Source of the DNA: Ensifer adhaerens
GTDB lineage: Bacteria; Pseudomonadota; Alphaproteobacteria; Rhizobiales; Rhizobiaceae
Length of the DNA: 64,000 nucleotides
Direction of reading: 5' to 3'
NCBI RefSeq assembly: GCF_013283195.1
Contig: NZ_JABEKT010000001.1
Span: forward strand, 2,080,509 to 2,144,508
Shown here: positions 36,503 through 47,290 of the stretch, piece by piece
How positions within the stretch are numbered: the first letter of the stretch is position 1
Layout of the letters: each line of letters opens with the position of its first letter
Program-made: the position numbers and the translations under genes
Notes under the pieces: generated by a model
The model's database searches: none
What the model was told of the DNA's origin: nothing
The model's input: only the letters and a program-made list of their open reading frames with translations

Positions 36503-37146
36503 GCTTCGTTGTCCGTCTGGGTCGGGGCGAGGGACAGCAGTGCGCCTTGTGCCCTGGCGATGAAGTCTTCCTTGCTCTCGTCCGCTTCGACCTTGAGCGG
36601 TTCGCCGAAGTTGATTGTGCAGATCAGCGGGATCGGAACGAACTCGCCCTTCGGCATCACCCGGTTGAGATTGTTGATCCACACCGGGACCAGCGCCACG
36701 TCCGGCCGCTTGCGCGCGAGGTGATAGAGCCCGCTCTTGAACGGCAGCAGCTTGGCGTCTGTCTGGTTGCGCGTGCCTTCGGGAAAGACGATCAGCGAGG
36801 CGCCTTCGTCGAGTGCGGTTGCCATCTGCTCGACCGGGTCGCTGGTGCGAGCGGCGGGATCGCGCTCGATCAGAACGGCATTGAAGACGTCGCGGCCGAT
36901 AAAGGATGTCAGCTTTGACTTCAGCCAGTATTCGGCACCGGCGACAGGGCGGGCGCGTTGGCGAAGCCACGGCGGCAACACGGCCCAGATCAGAATGAAA
37001 TCGCCATGGCTTGAGTGATTGGCGAAATAGACGCTTTGTCTCGGAGGCAGGCCGGTTTCGTGCCAGAGTGCCCTGGCAGCGGTCAGCGCACGTGCAAACA
37101 TCATGATGGCGACTGAAGCGAGCTTGGCAAGAAAATCGCGAATCAT
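36499..37146 (-). CDS. PlsC-type lysophosphatidic acid acyltransferase
   Basis: A 215-residue 1-acylglycerol-3-phosphate acyltransferase-like protein. Canonical motifs are both present: NHSSHGD (residues 43-49, His44 and Asp49) and FPEGTR (121-126), with the third block VALVPVWI following. An N-terminal amphipathic or membrane helix precedes the core. It is the first gene of a four-gene minus-strand operon with CdsA and a CDP-alcohol transferase-like gene, so the operon could run from lysophosphatidate to a head-group-bearing lipid. It faces a 538-nt spacer upstream. Confidence 0.88.
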   Translation of the reverse strand: MIRDFLAKLASVAIMMFARALTAARALWHETGLPPRQSVYFANHSSHGDFILIWAVLPPWLRQRARPVAGAEYWLKSKLTSFIGRDVFNAVLIERDPAARTSDPVEQMATALDEGASLIVFPEGTRNQTDAKLLPFKSGLYHLARKRPDVALVPVWINNLNRVMPKGEFVPIPLICTINFGEPLKVEADESKEDFIARAQGALLSLAPTQTDNEA

Positions 37147-37684
37147 GCTGCTTCGATCTCACCCGCAAGAGATGCCGTTGTTGAAGGGCGCTTCGCCCCT
37201 CGTGCCCGGATGCGTCTCACGCTGTGCAATGCATTGATCAAATGGTGGCCCTCAAAATGGCAGGCCTGTCGTAACCTCAGGCTGCATTTGCCGACTTTAC
37301 GCGATTGCGTCCGCTTCACAAGCGGCCCCAGTCGCTGCTGAGATGATGACGTTTGGGCGCCGCGAATTCTTCGATCTCCGTAAGGTTTTTACGCGCACCC
37401 AGAAAAGATGCGACGTCTCACCGCAGTCTTTGCCTCAAGGACGGCTTCTATCCAGCGTTGACCGCTTGCAACTCCGGCGCTAATTTCCGAGGGTCAATAA
37501 GAGGAGCGTCGTCCAATGTGCCAGTAATGCCCGGTGAAAACCGAATTCGCCTCAACTTCGCTCGCGAAGGGGATGGACGATGGCATTGCTCGACCCGCAC
37601 AACGGACAGACGCAAAGGCACCTTTGCCTGCAAATTCCATTCCCCGTGAGCGGTCATGTTTGGACATGTTTCCAAGGACCGATT
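37147..37684. other. Long intergenic region, 538 nt
   Basis: Holds the divergent promoters of the phospholipid operon (minus) and the methyltransferase gene (plus). No conserved open frame, tRNA or intrinsic terminator that I can support. A short inverted repeat, CATGT-ttgg-ACATG, is described separately. I cannot exclude a small RNA. Confidence 0.4.
37655..37668. repeat. Short inverted repeat near the methyltransferase start
   Basis: CATGT (37655-37659), TTGG, ACATG (37664-37668). It is 17 nt before the start codon at 37685 and is followed by AAGGAC, the ribosome site. Could be a protein site; evidence is weak. Confidence 0.3.
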
Positions 37685-38494
37685 ATGCAAGACACAACGA
37701 ACAAGCTCGATATCATCGATCACAACCGCCAGGCCTGGGACCGCCAGGCAAGCGAGCAACGCGAATGGTCAAGACCGGTGACGCCGGAACTGATCGCTGC
37801 CGCCCGCAACGGGCAATGGCAAGCGCGGCTGACGCCCGGTGACCTCCCGAAAGGCTGGCTGCCCGACATTAGCGGCCTGAAGATCCTGTGCCTGGCATCG
37901 GCCGGCGGTCAGCAGGCGCCTATTCTGGCGGCAGCCGGTGCCGAGGTCACCGTCTTCGATATTTCGGAACGCCAACTCGATCAGGACCGGCTGGTGGTGC
38001 AGCGCGAAGGTCTGGCGCTGAAGGCCGTCCAGGGCGACATGCGCGACCTCTCGGTCTTTGCCGATGGCGCCTTCGACATCGTCTTCCATCCGATATCGAA
38101 CCTCTATGTGCCGGATGTGCAGCCGGTCTGGCGCGAATGCCACCGGGTGTTGAAGACGGGCGGACGACTGCTGGCAAGCTTTTACAACCCGGTCGTCTTT
38201 ATCGGCGACCGCGACCCGAGCCATGCCGAGCAGGGTCTCATCCGACCGGCCCACGCGCTGCCCTTTGTCGAGGCCGAGCATCTCTCCCCCGACCTGGTGC
38301 GGTCAAAGATCGAAAGGGGTGAGGCACTGGTGTTCGGGCATAGCCTGGCCGAGCAGATCGATGGCCAACTCCGGGCCGGTTTCGTGCTGGCTGGCTTCCA
38401 CGAGGATCGGCAACCGGTGCCGCGCTTCCTGATCGATAGGTTCATGCCGACCTTTATCGCCACCTGCGCCATCAAGAGCGATCTTGGTCTTTAG
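37685..38494 (+). CDS. Class I SAM-dependent methyltransferase
   Basis: A 269-residue methyltransferase. Motif I is ILCLASAGGQQAPILAAAGAEVTVFDIS, unusually ASAGGQQ in the glycine loop; the acidic residue follows in GDMRDLSVF, and post-motif III is VLKTGGRLLASFYNPV. The N-terminal helical region starts DHNRQAWDRQASEQREWSRPV, like the class of small-molecule methyltransferases annotated generically. The ATG at 37685 follows AAGGAC; the open frame upstream is non-conserved. Substrate unknown; no neighbours suggest one. Confidence 0.82.
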   Translation: MQDTTNKLDIIDHNRQAWDRQASEQREWSRPVTPELIAAARNGQWQARLTPGDLPKGWLPDISGLKILCLASAGGQQAPILAAAGAEVTVFDISERQLDQDRLVVQREGLALKAVQGDMRDLSVFADGAFDIVFHPISNLYVPDVQPVWRECHRVLKTGGRLLASFYNPVVFIGDRDPSHAEQGLIRPAHALPFVEAEHLSPDLVRSKIERGEALVFGHSLAEQIDGQLRAGFVLAGFHEDRQPVPRFLIDRFMPTFIATCAIKSDLGL

Positions 38495-38687
38495 CGCGCT
38501 TGAGCCGACCCCGCTGTTCGGGTCGTAAACACAAAGGTAACGAGGACAACCGCAGCGCCCGACGCGACGCTGCGGTTCCCAACGCCGCTCGTAATCCCAT
38601 GTTACGTCGTGTTACTGTTACGTACTCGCCAAATCATCGGATTCATTCTTTTCTGTTCTCCAGCGAAACCGGAAAGGGTCAATGCAT

Positions 38688-38858
38688 ATGCGCTACATAG
38701 CTTTGTTGTTTGTGCCTCTGACGATTGCCCTGCTGGGGCTGTCGGGCTGTGCCACGACGTCATCGAGCAATACGACCTACGCGCAGCCGCAAACATCCGC
38801 CCCCGGACTCGGAGCCTCGAGTACGGGCAATGCCACGGCGGCTCCAGGCTACTATTGA
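38688..38858 (+). CDS. Small lipoprotein
   Basis: A 56-codon gene. MRYIALLFVPLTIALLGLSGC has a lipoprotein signal peptide with the lipobox LSGC (Cys21), followed by a short Ser/Thr/Pro/Gly-rich tail that ends APGYY. It should be anchored as a mature ~36-residue lipoprotein. The ribosome site GGAAAGGG precedes it; an in-frame ATG at 38682 is an alternative start. No partner genes are evident. Small lipoproteins like this are poorly annotated, and its function is unknown. Confidence 0.65.
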   Translation: MRYIALLFVPLTIALLGLSGCATTSSSNTTYAQPQTSAPGLGASSTGNATAAPGYY

Positions 38859-39041
38859 CGCCGAGGCAGTTCGGCGCCTGCTGGCAGCCGTAAATCCGCG
38901 GCGGGGTGGTGCCCGGCGCGGACGGGTTGTGTTTGTTGAGGATGTCTGGGTCAAGGCGGCCAATCGGCGCCATGGCCGGCAGCCGGCTTGCATTCGCCGG
39001 GCAAAAGTTGCAAACAGCGGCAAACCATCAGGGAAACCGCC

Positions 39042-39932
39042 ATGAGCCTCTCCAAGCGCACCACCCGCCCGCTCGATCATCTCGTGCTGCCGGTGGACGC
39101 ACTTGAACAGGCGCGGCGACGGCTCAATGATCTCGGCTTCACCGTGGCCGAGGATGCACGCCATCCCTTCGGCACCGAAAACGCCTGCGTCTTCTTTTCC
39201 GACAGCACCTATCTCGAGCCGCTTGCCGTCGCTTCGCGTGAGGAATGCGAAGCCGCCGCCCTGGACGGCAACGCCTTCGTCGCCCGCGACCAGGCATTCC
39301 GTTTCCGTCAAGGGCCGCAGGGGCTGTCGGCGATCGTGCTCGGCACCGAGGACGCAGCCTCTGACCACATGCGGTTCCGCGCCCATGGTATCTCGGGCGG
39401 CGACATGCTGGAGTTTTCGCGGTCGATGCGGCTTCCCGACGGCCGGGAAGGGCTGGGCTCGTTCCGGCTGGCTTTTGCCGCAGACCTGCGCTCGCCGGAT
39501 TTCTTCCTGTTCAGCTGTCAGCGTGTGCGCGCGCTTCCGAGCGAGCGCGGTGCGCTGGAGCGGCACGACAACGGCGTGCTCGGGATTTCCGAGGTCGTGC
39601 TATCGGAGACGAACCCGACCGATTTCCAGTACCTCCTGCAAGAGGCAGTCGATGAGCGTGAAGTCGAAGCGCATTCTTTCGGCATGGACATCGAGACGAC
39701 GAACGCCAAGATCTCGGTGCTGAGCGCCGCCGGCATGGAAGCTTTCTTCGGCCGTTCCGTTCGCAGCGCCGAGCGCGGCCTGCGTGGCCGGGCCGTGGTC
39801 TTCCGTGTCGCCGACCTCGAGGTGACGCGCGCGCACTTTGCGCGCAACGACATCGAATTTTCAGAAATGGGCGGACGCCTCATTGTTCCCGAAATGCCGG
39901 GGCAAGGGGTGATCTTCGCGTTTGGAGCTTGA
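39042..39932 (+). CDS. Glyoxalase-like (VOC) domain protein
   Basis: A 296-residue protein with a vicinal-oxygen-chelate fold of the glyoxalase-like (Glyoxalase_3) type. The N-terminal [55 protein letters not shown] holds the first beta-alpha-beta module, with His24-like DHLVL and the acidic TYLEPL; a second module follows from [15 protein letters not shown] to the end. Metal ligands suggest a dioxygenase, isomerase or lyase of unknown substrate. It ends 2 nt before the kdsA start, so co-expression with kdsA is possible. The ATG at 39042 was chosen by similarity. Confidence 0.75.
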   Translation: MSLSKRTTRPLDHLVLPVDALEQARRRLNDLGFTVAEDARHPFGTENACVFFSDSTYLEPLAVASREECEAAALDGNAFVARDQAFRFRQGPQGLSAIVLGTEDAASDHMRFRAHGISGGDMLEFSRSMRLPDGREGLGSFRLAFAADLRSPDFFLFSCQRVRALPSERGALERHDNGVLGISEVVLSETNPTDFQYLLQEAVDEREVEAHSFGMDIETTNAKISVLSAAGMEAFFGRSVRSAERGLRGRAVVFRVADLEVTRAHFARNDIEFSEMGGRLIVPEMPGQGVIFAFGA

Positions 39933-39934
39933 TA

Positions 39935-40774
39935 ATGGAAACGAATGCCAGAGTAGTTGTCGGTGAGGGTTCAAAGCAGGTCGCCTTCTCGCAGAAGGAG
40001 CGGCTGTCGCTGATCGCCGGCCCCTGTCAGATGGAAAGCCGCGAACACGCCTTCATGATGGCCGGAAAACTTGCCGAACTCTGCAAGTCGCTCGACATCG
40101 GCCTCGTCTACAAGTCGTCCTTCGACAAGGCCAACCGCACCTCGCTTTCGGGCAAGCGCGGCATCGGCCTCGACACGGCGATGGAGGTCTTTGCCGACCT
40201 CAAGAAGGAGTTCGGCTTCCCGGTGCTGACTGACGTCCACACCGAGGAGCAGTGCGGGCTCGTCGCCAAGACTGTCGACATCCTGCAGATCCCGGCCTTC
40301 CTGTCGCGCCAGACCGACCTGCTGGTGGCCGCCGCCAAGACCGGCCGCACCATCAACGTCAAGAAGGGCCAGTTCCTGGCGCCTTGGGACATGAAGAACG
40401 TGCTTGCCAAGTTCACGGAAAGTGGCAACCCCAACATTCTCCTGTGCGAACGCGGCGCGTCCTTCGGTTACAACACGCTGGTGTCCGACATGCGCTCGCT
40501 TCCGATCATGGCTTCGCTCGGCGCACCCGTCGTTTTTGACGCCACGCACTCGGTGCAGCAGCCCGGCGGGCAGGGTGGTTCGACCGGTGGCCAGCGCGAG
40601 TTTGTCGAGACGCTTTCGCGGGCGGCCGTTGCCGTTGGCATTGCCGGCCTGTTTGTCGAAACCCACGAGGATCCTGACAACGCTCCGTCCGATGGCCCCA
40701 ACATGGTGCACTTGAAGGACATGCCGCGGTTGCTCGAAAAGCTGTTGGCCTTCGATGCCGTTGCCAAGGGCTGA
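39935..40774 (+). CDS. kdsA: 3-deoxy-8-phosphooctulonate synthase
   Basis: KdsA condenses arabinose-5-phosphate and phosphoenolpyruvate to KDO-8-phosphate for lipopolysaccharide. The 279-residue protein has the PEP/aldol motifs [52 protein letters not shown], and [16 protein letters not shown], and ends with the [13 protein letters not shown] and [17 protein letters not shown] segments. Length is normal. The ATG at 39935 is seven bases after GGAG and is preferred over the TTG at 39929. It is followed by eno after 130 nt. Confidence 0.96.
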   Translation: METNARVVVGEGSKQVAFSQKERLSLIAGPCQMESREHAFMMAGKLAELCKSLDIGLVYKSSFDKANRTSLSGKRGIGLDTAMEVFADLKKEFGFPVLTDVHTEEQCGLVAKTVDILQIPAFLSRQTDLLVAAAKTGRTINVKKGQFLAPWDMKNVLAKFTESGNPNILLCERGASFGYNTLVSDMRSLPIMASLGAPVVFDATHSVQQPGGQGGSTGGQREFVETLSRAAVAVGIAGLFVETHEDPDNAPSDGPNMVHLKDMPRLLEKLLAFDAVAKG

Positions 40775-40787
40775 GACAGGCTCGTGA

Positions 40788-42179
<1,392 letters not shown>

Positions 42180-42207
42180 TAACCTCGATCGATCGTTGAA
42201 ATCTTGA

Positions 42208-42236
42208 CCCGCTCACGGCCTCCGTGGGCGGGTTTT
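42208..42236 (+). terminator. Rho-independent terminator after eno
   Basis: CCCGCTCACGG (42208-42218), loop CCT, CCGTGGGCGGG (42222-42232), then TTTT. One G-T pair; GC-rich stem with a T tail. Confidence 0.82.
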
Positions 42237-42321
42237 GCTTTATCCGGCCATTCATGGTCAACGGTCGGTTAATCAATGCCCGCTAGTCTCTATTCCGTAA
42301 TGCGTATCAGGGTGTGACGGG

Positions 42322-42642
42322 ATGTGGACACGGCATCATAAGAAACGGAAACTGGGCCGGCTGGTGCTGCCGCTGATCGCGGTCGCCTTTCTCTCCTATT
42401 TCGGCTATCATTCCATTCATGGCGGCTACGGCTTGAAGGCGACGGAACAATTCGATCGCCAGATCGTTGAGCGGCAGGCACGGCTGGACGAGCTCACAAA
42501 GCAGCGGACGACTCTCGAAAAAGAGGTTCAGCTGATGAGCGACGGTTCGCTGGAGCGCGACATGCTGGATGAGAAAGCTCGCCTCGCGCTCAACATGTCG
42601 CGGAGCGACGAAATCGTTATTTTCCACCGCATGACGAATTAA
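42322..42642 (+). CDS. ftsB: Septum formation initiator FtsB (DivIC family)
   Basis: A 106-residue divisome protein: a short cytoplasmic start, one transmembrane helix (RLVLPLIAVAFLSYFGYHSIHGG), then a periplasmic coiled coil (EQFDRQIVERQARLDELTKQRTTLEKEVQLM). The family's FtsL-binding tail around LERDMLDEKARLALNMSRSDEIVIFH completes it. FtsB forms a complex with FtsL and FtsQ that controls septal peptidoglycan synthesis. Its position between eno and pdhA is conserved in alphaproteobacteria. A palindrome overlapping its stop and reaching into the pdhA leader is listed separately. Confidence 0.9.
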   Translation: MWTRHHKKRKLGRLVLPLIAVAFLSYFGYHSIHGGYGLKATEQFDRQIVERQARLDELTKQRTTLEKEVQLMSDGSLERDMLDEKARLALNMSRSDEIVIFHRMTN

Positions 42643-42658
42643 CCGAAATTCGGTTAAT
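42638..42658. promoter_or_regulatory. Long palindrome at the ftsB stop, upstream of pdhA
   Basis: ATTAACCGAA (42638-42647), one central A, and TTCGGTTAAT (42649-42658) form a perfect inverted repeat. A T-rich stretch (TGATATTTTGTGTTTT) follows, so it may end ftsB transcription, or serve as an operator for the downstream pyruvate dehydrogenase operon. Confidence 0.5.
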
Positions 42659-42778
42659 TGATATTTTGTGTTTTAATTCAACATCTTACGCGGAATGCGA
42701 GCCATGCAAATATGGCATTGCTGTGGCGCTTTTCTTTCCCTATGGTAACCCTCAAAGGCTAACCATTGGGAGGAATGA

Positions 42779-43825
42779 ATGGCTCCGCGAAAAAACGCGT
42801 CCGTCTCCAGCCGTAAGACCGCAGCAAAGCCGGCCAAGAAGGACTTGAGCGGCGGCAATATCGCCGAATTCACCAAAGAAGACGAACTGAAAGCCTACCG
42901 CGAAATGCTGCTGATCCGGCGTTTCGAGGAGAAGGCCGGCCAGCTCTATGGCATGGGTTTCATCGGCGGCTTCTGTCACCTTTATATCGGCCAGGAAGCT
43001 GTCGTCGTCGGCATGCAGATGGCTTTGAAAGACGGCGATCAGGTCATCACCGCCTACCGTGACCATGGCCACATGTTGGCCTGCGGCATGAGCGCCCGTG
43101 GCGTCATGGCCGAACTGACGGGTCGTCGCAGCGGTCTTTCCAAGGGGAAGGGTGGCTCGATGCACATGTTCTCCAAGGAAAAGCATTTTTACGGCGGTCA
43201 CGGTATCGTTGGCGCCCAGGTGTCGCTCGGCACCGGTCTGGCGTTTGCCAACCGCTACCGCGGCAATGACAATGTCAGCGTCGCCTACTTCGGTGACGGC
43301 GCGGCCAACCAGGGCCAGGTCTACGAGAGCTTCAACATGGCGCAGCTGTGGAAGCTCCCGGTGATCTACGTGATCGAAAACAACCGTTACGCCATGGGTA
43401 CCTCGGTCACCCGCGCCTCGGCGCAGACCGATTTCTCCAAGCGCGGTGTTTCCTTCGGTATTCCCGGCTTCCAGGTCGATGCCATGGACGTTCGCGCCGT
43501 CAAGGCTGCGGGCGACGAGGCAGTCGAGTATTGCCGTTCCGGCAAGGGCCCGATCATTCTGGAAATGCAGACCTATCGTTACCGCGGTCACTCCATGTCC
43601 GACCCGGCGAAGTACCGCTCCAAGGACGAAGTGCAGAAGATGCGGTCGGAGCACGATCCGATCGAGCAGGTGAAGGCGCGTCTGGCTGAGAAGGGCTGGG
43701 CGAGCGAGGACGAGCTGAAGCAGATCGACAAGGACGTCCGCGATATCGTCGCCGACAGCGCCGATTTTGCCCAGGCTGATCCGGAGCCGGATGTATCCGA
43801 GCTCTACACCGATATCCTGCTTTGA
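42779..43825 (+). CDS. pdhA: Pyruvate dehydrogenase E1 component, alpha subunit
   Basis: The 348-residue E1-alpha decarboxylates pyruvate with thiamine diphosphate and passes the acetyl unit to lipoyl-E2. The ThDP-binding segment [31 protein letters not shown] is present, as are [16 protein letters not shown] and the C-terminal [20 protein letters not shown] loop. It is the heterotetramer (alpha2beta2) form, unlike the single-chain AceE of enterobacteria. A basic 22-residue N-terminus precedes the core. A ribosome site (GGGAGG) lies shortly before the ATG. First gene of the pdhABC operon; the next gene begins 17 nt later. Confidence 0.96.
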   Translation: MAPRKNASVSSRKTAAKPAKKDLSGGNIAEFTKEDELKAYREMLLIRRFEEKAGQLYGMGFIGGFCHLYIGQEAVVVGMQMALKDGDQVITAYRDHGHMLACGMSARGVMAELTGRRSGLSKGKGGSMHMFSKEKHFYGGHGIVGAQVSLGTGLAFANRYRGNDNVSVAYFGDGAANQGQVYESFNMAQLWKLPVIYVIENNRYAMGTSVTRASAQTDFSKRGVSFGIPGFQVDAMDVRAVKAAGDEAVEYCRSGKGPIILEMQTYRYRGHSMSDPAKYRSKDEVQKMRSEHDPIEQVKARLAEKGWASEDELKQIDKDVRDIVADSADFAQADPEPDVSELYTDILL

Positions 43826-43842
43826 TCCGGGGAGGCTCAAAT

Positions 43843-45222
43843 ATGCCAGTAGAAATTCTCATGCCCGCCCTTTCCCCGACGATGGAGGAAGGCACGCTCT
43901 CGAAATGGCTGAAGAATGAAGGAGATAAGGTCTCCTCCGGCGACGTCATTGCCGAGATCGAGACTGACAAGGCCACCATGGAAGTGGAAGCCGTCGACGA
44001 AGGCACGATCGGCAAGCTGCTGATCGCCGCCGGCACCGAGGGTGTCAAGGTCAACACGCCGATCGCGGTCCTGCTGCAGGACGGCGAAGGTGCTGGCGAT
44101 ATTGCCGCACCGAAGGCGGAAGCGCCGAAGGCTGCAGCTGCAAGCGAAGCACCTGCCGCCGCCGCATCTGCGCCGGCACCGGTTGCCGCCCAGCCGAAGG
44201 TCGAAGTTGCTGCCGACCCGGCGATCCCGGCCGGCACCGAAATGGTGACGATGACCGTGCGCGAAGCTCTGCGCGACGCCATGGCCGAAGAAATGCGCGC
44301 CAGCGACGACGTCTTCATCATGGGTGAGGAAGTTGCCGAGTACCAGGGCGCCTACAAGATCACGCAAGGGCTGCTGCAGGAATTCGGCGCCCGTCGCGTC
44401 ATCGATACGCCGATCACCGAGCACGGCTTCGCCGGCGTCGGTGTCGGTGCTGCCATGACTGGCCTGCGTCCGATCGTCGAGTTCATGACCTTCAACTTCG
44501 CCATGCAGGCGATCGACCAGATCATCAACTCGGCCGCCAAGACGCTCTACATGTCCGGTGGCCAGATGGGTGCGCCGATCGTGTTCCGAGGCCCGAGCGG
44601 TGCTGCGGCCCGCGTCGCAGCCCAGCACTCGCAGTGCTATGCCGCCTGGTACAGCCACATCCCGGGCCTCAAGGTCGTCATGCCCTACACGGCAGCCGAC
44701 GCCAAGGGCCTGCTGAAGGCGGCGATCCGCGATCCGAACCCGGTCATCTTCCTCGAAAACGAAATCCTCTACGGTCAGACCTTCGAAGTGCCGAAGCTTG
44801 ACGATTTCGTCCTGCCGATCGGCAAGGCGCGAATCCACAAGGTCGGCAAGGATGCCACCATCGTTTCCTTCGGCATCGGCATGACCTATGCGGTCAAGGC
44901 AGTTGCCGAGCTTGAAGCGCTGGGCATCGACGTCGAGCTGATCGACCTTCGCACCATTCGTCCGATGGATCTGCCGACGGTGATCGAATCGGTCAAGAAG
45001 ACCGGCCGTCTGGTCACCGTCGAAGAAGGCTACCCGCAGTCTTCCGTCGGCACCGAGATCGCGACCCGTGTCATGCAGCAGGCCTTCGACTATCTCGATG
45101 CCCCGATCCTGACGATCGCCGGCAAGGATGTGCCGATGCCTTACGCCGCGAACCTCGAGAAGCTCGCGCTTCCGAACGTCGCAGAAGTCGTCGATGCGGT
45201 GAAAGCCGTTTGCTACAAATAA
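43843..45222 (+). CDS. pdhB: Pyruvate dehydrogenase E1 component, beta subunit with N-terminal lipoyl domain
   Basis: A 459-residue E1-beta subunit. Residues 1-80 form a lipoyl domain with the lipoylated Lys43 in ETDKATMEV, an arrangement known in Alphaproteobacteria such as Sinorhizobium and Zymomonas. An Ala/Pro-rich flexible linker (about 85-130) joins it to the transketolase-like E1-beta core, which carries [45 protein letters not shown]. The extra lipoyl domain on E1 shortens acetyl transfer within the complex. The ATG at 43843 follows GGGGAGG. Confidence 0.96.
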   Translation: MPVEILMPALSPTMEEGTLSKWLKNEGDKVSSGDVIAEIETDKATMEVEAVDEGTIGKLLIAAGTEGVKVNTPIAVLLQDGEGAGDIAAPKAEAPKAAAASEAPAAAASAPAPVAAQPKVEVAADPAIPAGTEMVTMTVREALRDAMAEEMRASDDVFIMGEEVAEYQGAYKITQGLLQEFGARRVIDTPITEHGFAGVGVGAAMTGLRPIVEFMTFNFAMQAIDQIINSAAKTLYMSGGQMGAPIVFRGPSGAAARVAAQHSQCYAAWYSHIPGLKVVMPYTAADAKGLLKAAIRDPNPVIFLENEILYGQTFEVPKLDDFVLPIGKARIHKVGKDATIVSFGIGMTYAVKAVAELEALGIDVELIDLRTIRPMDLPTVIESVKKTGRLVTVEEGYPQSSVGTEIATRVMQQAFDYLDAPILTIAGKDVPMPYAANLEKLALPNVAEVVDAVKAVCYK

Positions 45223-45237
45223 GGGGAGGGCCCTTCG

Positions 45238-46581
45238 ATGCCTATCAACATCACAATGCCTGCCCTCTCCCCGACGATGGAAGAAGGCAATCTGGCCAAG
45301 TGGCTGGTCAAGGAAGGCGATAAGGTCAAGTCCGGCGACGTGATCGCCGAGATCGAGACCGACAAGGCGACGATGGAAGTCGAGGCTGTCGACGAAGGCA
45401 CCGTTGCCAAGCTCGTCGTTCCCGCCGGCACCGAAGGCGTGAAGGTCAATGCACTGATCGCAGTTCTGGCCGCCGACGGCGAAGATGTCGCCGCGGCCGC
45501 CAAGGGCGGCAATGGTGCAGCATCTGCCCCGGCCGAAAAGAAGGAAGAGGCAGTGGCAGCACCTGCAGCCGCCAGTGCTCCGGCACCTGCCGCAGCTCAA
45601 GCCGTGGCGGCAGCACCGCAGGCGGCCAAGGCCGACACCGGCGCCCGCGTCTTCTCCTCGCCGCTCGCCCGTCGCCTTGCCAAGGACGCCGGCATCGATC
45701 TCTCGGCAATCGCAGGCACCGGCCCGCATGGCCGCGTCATCAAGAAGGACGTCGAAACGGCTGTTGCCGGTGGCGGTGCCAAGCCGGTAGCTGCGCCAGC
45801 AGCTGGTGCAGCAGCTCCTGCTGCAGCGCCGCTTGCCAAGGGCATGTCGGAAGACGCCGTCCTCAAGCTGTTCGAGCCCGGTTCCTACGAGCTCGTGCCG
45901 CATGACGGCATGCGCAAGACGATCGCCAAGCGCCTCGTCGAATCCAAGCAGACGATCCCGCACTTCTACGTTTCGGTCGATTGCGAACTCGACGCGCTTC
46001 TGGCGCTCCGCGCCCAGCTCAACGCTGCATCCCCTGAAAAGGACGGCAAGCCGGTCTACAAGCTCTCGGTCAACGATATGGTGATCAAGGCTCTGGCCCT
46101 GGCCCTGCGCGACGTTCCGGATGCCAACGTGTCCTGGACCGACAGCAACATGGTCAAGCACAAGCACGCCGATGTCGGCGTTGCCGTGTCCATTCCGGGC
46201 GGCCTGATCACGCCGATCGTCCGCCAGGCAGAGCTGAAGAGCCTGTCGGCCATCTCCAACGAGATGAAAGACCTCGGCAAGCGCGCCAAGGACCGCAAGC
46301 TGAAGCCCGAGGAATATCAGGGCGGCACCACTGCGGTCTCCAACATGGGCATGATGGGCGTCAAGAACTTCGCCGCCGTCGTCAACCCGCCACACGCCAC
46401 GATCCTCGCGGTCGGTGCCGGCGAGGAGCGCGTCGTCGTCAAGAACAAGCAGATGGTCATCGCCAATGTCATGACCGTCACGCTGTCGACCGACCATCGC
46501 TGCGTCGATGGCGCGCTCGGCGCCGAGCTGCTCGGAGCCTTCAAGCGCTACATCGAAAACCCGATGGGCATGCTGGTCTGA
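45238..46581 (+). CDS. pdhC: Dihydrolipoamide acetyltransferase, E2 component of pyruvate dehydrogenase
   Basis: A 447-residue E2. Residues 1-80 are the lipoyl domain (Lys43 in TDKATMEV). A linker rich in Ala and Pro follows, then a peripheral subunit-binding domain at about 138-173 ([35 protein letters not shown]). The catalytic acetyltransferase core ends with [16 protein letters not shown], containing His420 and Asp424 of the DHR-x2-DG motif. It forms the central core of the complex. The gene ends before a UUCG hairpin. Confidence 0.96.
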   Translation: MPINITMPALSPTMEEGNLAKWLVKEGDKVKSGDVIAEIETDKATMEVEAVDEGTVAKLVVPAGTEGVKVNALIAVLAADGEDVAAAAKGGNGAASAPAEKKEEAVAAPAAASAPAPAAAQAVAAAPQAAKADTGARVFSSPLARRLAKDAGIDLSAIAGTGPHGRVIKKDVETAVAGGGAKPVAAPAAGAAAPAAAPLAKGMSEDAVLKLFEPGSYELVPHDGMRKTIAKRLVESKQTIPHFYVSVDCELDALLALRAQLNAASPEKDGKPVYKLSVNDMVIKALALALRDVPDANVSWTDSNMVKHKHADVGVAVSIPGGLITPIVRQAELKSLSAISNEMKDLGKRAKDRKLKPEEYQGGTTAVSNMGMMGVKNFAAVVNPPHATILAVGAGEERVVVKNKQMVIANVMTVTLSTDHRCVDGALGAELLGAFKRYIENPMGMLV

Positions 46582-46590
46582 GGTGGATAA

Positions 46591-46621
46591 GGACCGGCCT
46601 TCGGGCCGGTCCGTTCCTTTT
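46591..46621 (+). terminator. UUCG hairpin terminator after pdhC
   Basis: GGACCGGCC (46591-46599), TTCG loop, GGCCGGTCC (46604-46612), then GTTCCTTTTC. A 9-bp stem with a stable tetraloop and T-rich tail, inside the pdh-lpd gene cluster, so it could lower downstream expression relative to pdhABC. Confidence 0.8.
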
Positions 46622-46647
46622 CGCGCAGTCGAAGGCGGGCTCGGACG

Positions 46648-47289
46648 ATGAAAACAGTTCTCTGCTACGGTGATAGTCTGACCTGGGGCTACGATGCCAC
46701 GGATGGCGGCCGCCATGCGCTTGCCGATCGCTGGCCGAGCGTCTTGCAGACAGCCCTGGGCTCGGACGTCCAGATCATTGCCGAAGGGCTGAACGGCCGT
46801 ACGACCGCCTATGACGATCACCTCGCCGATTGCGATCGCAATGGCGCCAAGGTGCTGCCGACCATTCTCCACAGCCATGCGCCGCTTGATCTGATCATCT
46901 TTCTGCTCGGCGCCAACGACATGAAGCCGATCATTCACGGAACAGCCTTCGGCGCCGTGAAGGGCATCGAGCGCCTCGTCAATCTGGTGCGCCGGCACGA
47001 CTGGCCGGTGGAGAGCGAGGGCGGACCGGATATTCTGATTGTCTCGCCGCCGCAGCTTTGCGAAACGGCCAATGCCGCCTTCGGTGCGATGTTCGCCGGC
47101 GGCATCGAGCAGTCGGGCATGCTGGCGCCGCTCTACCGTGATCTGGCCGATGAACTCGATTGCGGCTTCTTCGATGCGGGATCGGTTGCGAGGACGACAC
47201 CGCTCGACGGCGTGCATCTCGATTCTGAAAACACCCGCGCGATCGGCCGTGGCCTCGAGCCGGTCGTCCGGATGATGCTCGGGGTTTGA
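46648..47289 (+). CDS. SGNH-family hydrolase (arylesterase-like)
   Basis: A 213-residue SGNH/GDSL esterase. The block I motif GDSL is CYGDSLTWGYD with Ser10 as nucleophile, the block III asparagine is in LLGANDMK, and the catalytic Asp187 and His190 are in LDGVHLDSEN. No signal peptide is present, so it is cytoplasmic. Members include arylesterases and acyl-CoA thioesterase-like enzymes; substrate unknown. It sits between pdhC and lpd, 1 nt before the next GNAT gene, probably in the same operon. Confidence 0.85.
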   Translation: MKTVLCYGDSLTWGYDATDGGRHALADRWPSVLQTALGSDVQIIAEGLNGRTTAYDDHLADCDRNGAKVLPTILHSHAPLDLIIFLLGANDMKPIIHGTAFGAVKGIERLVNLVRRHDWPVESEGGPDILIVSPPQLCETANAAFGAMFAGGIEQSGMLAPLYRDLADELDCGFFDAGSVARTTPLDGVHLDSENTRAIGRGLEPVVRMMLGV

Positions 47290-47290
47290 G

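Noticed and set aside
42638-42658. CtrA-binding site at the palindrome near pdhA
   Set aside because: The repeat contains TTAACC, but the two TTAA halves are 11 bases apart, not seven, so the CtrA consensus is not met.
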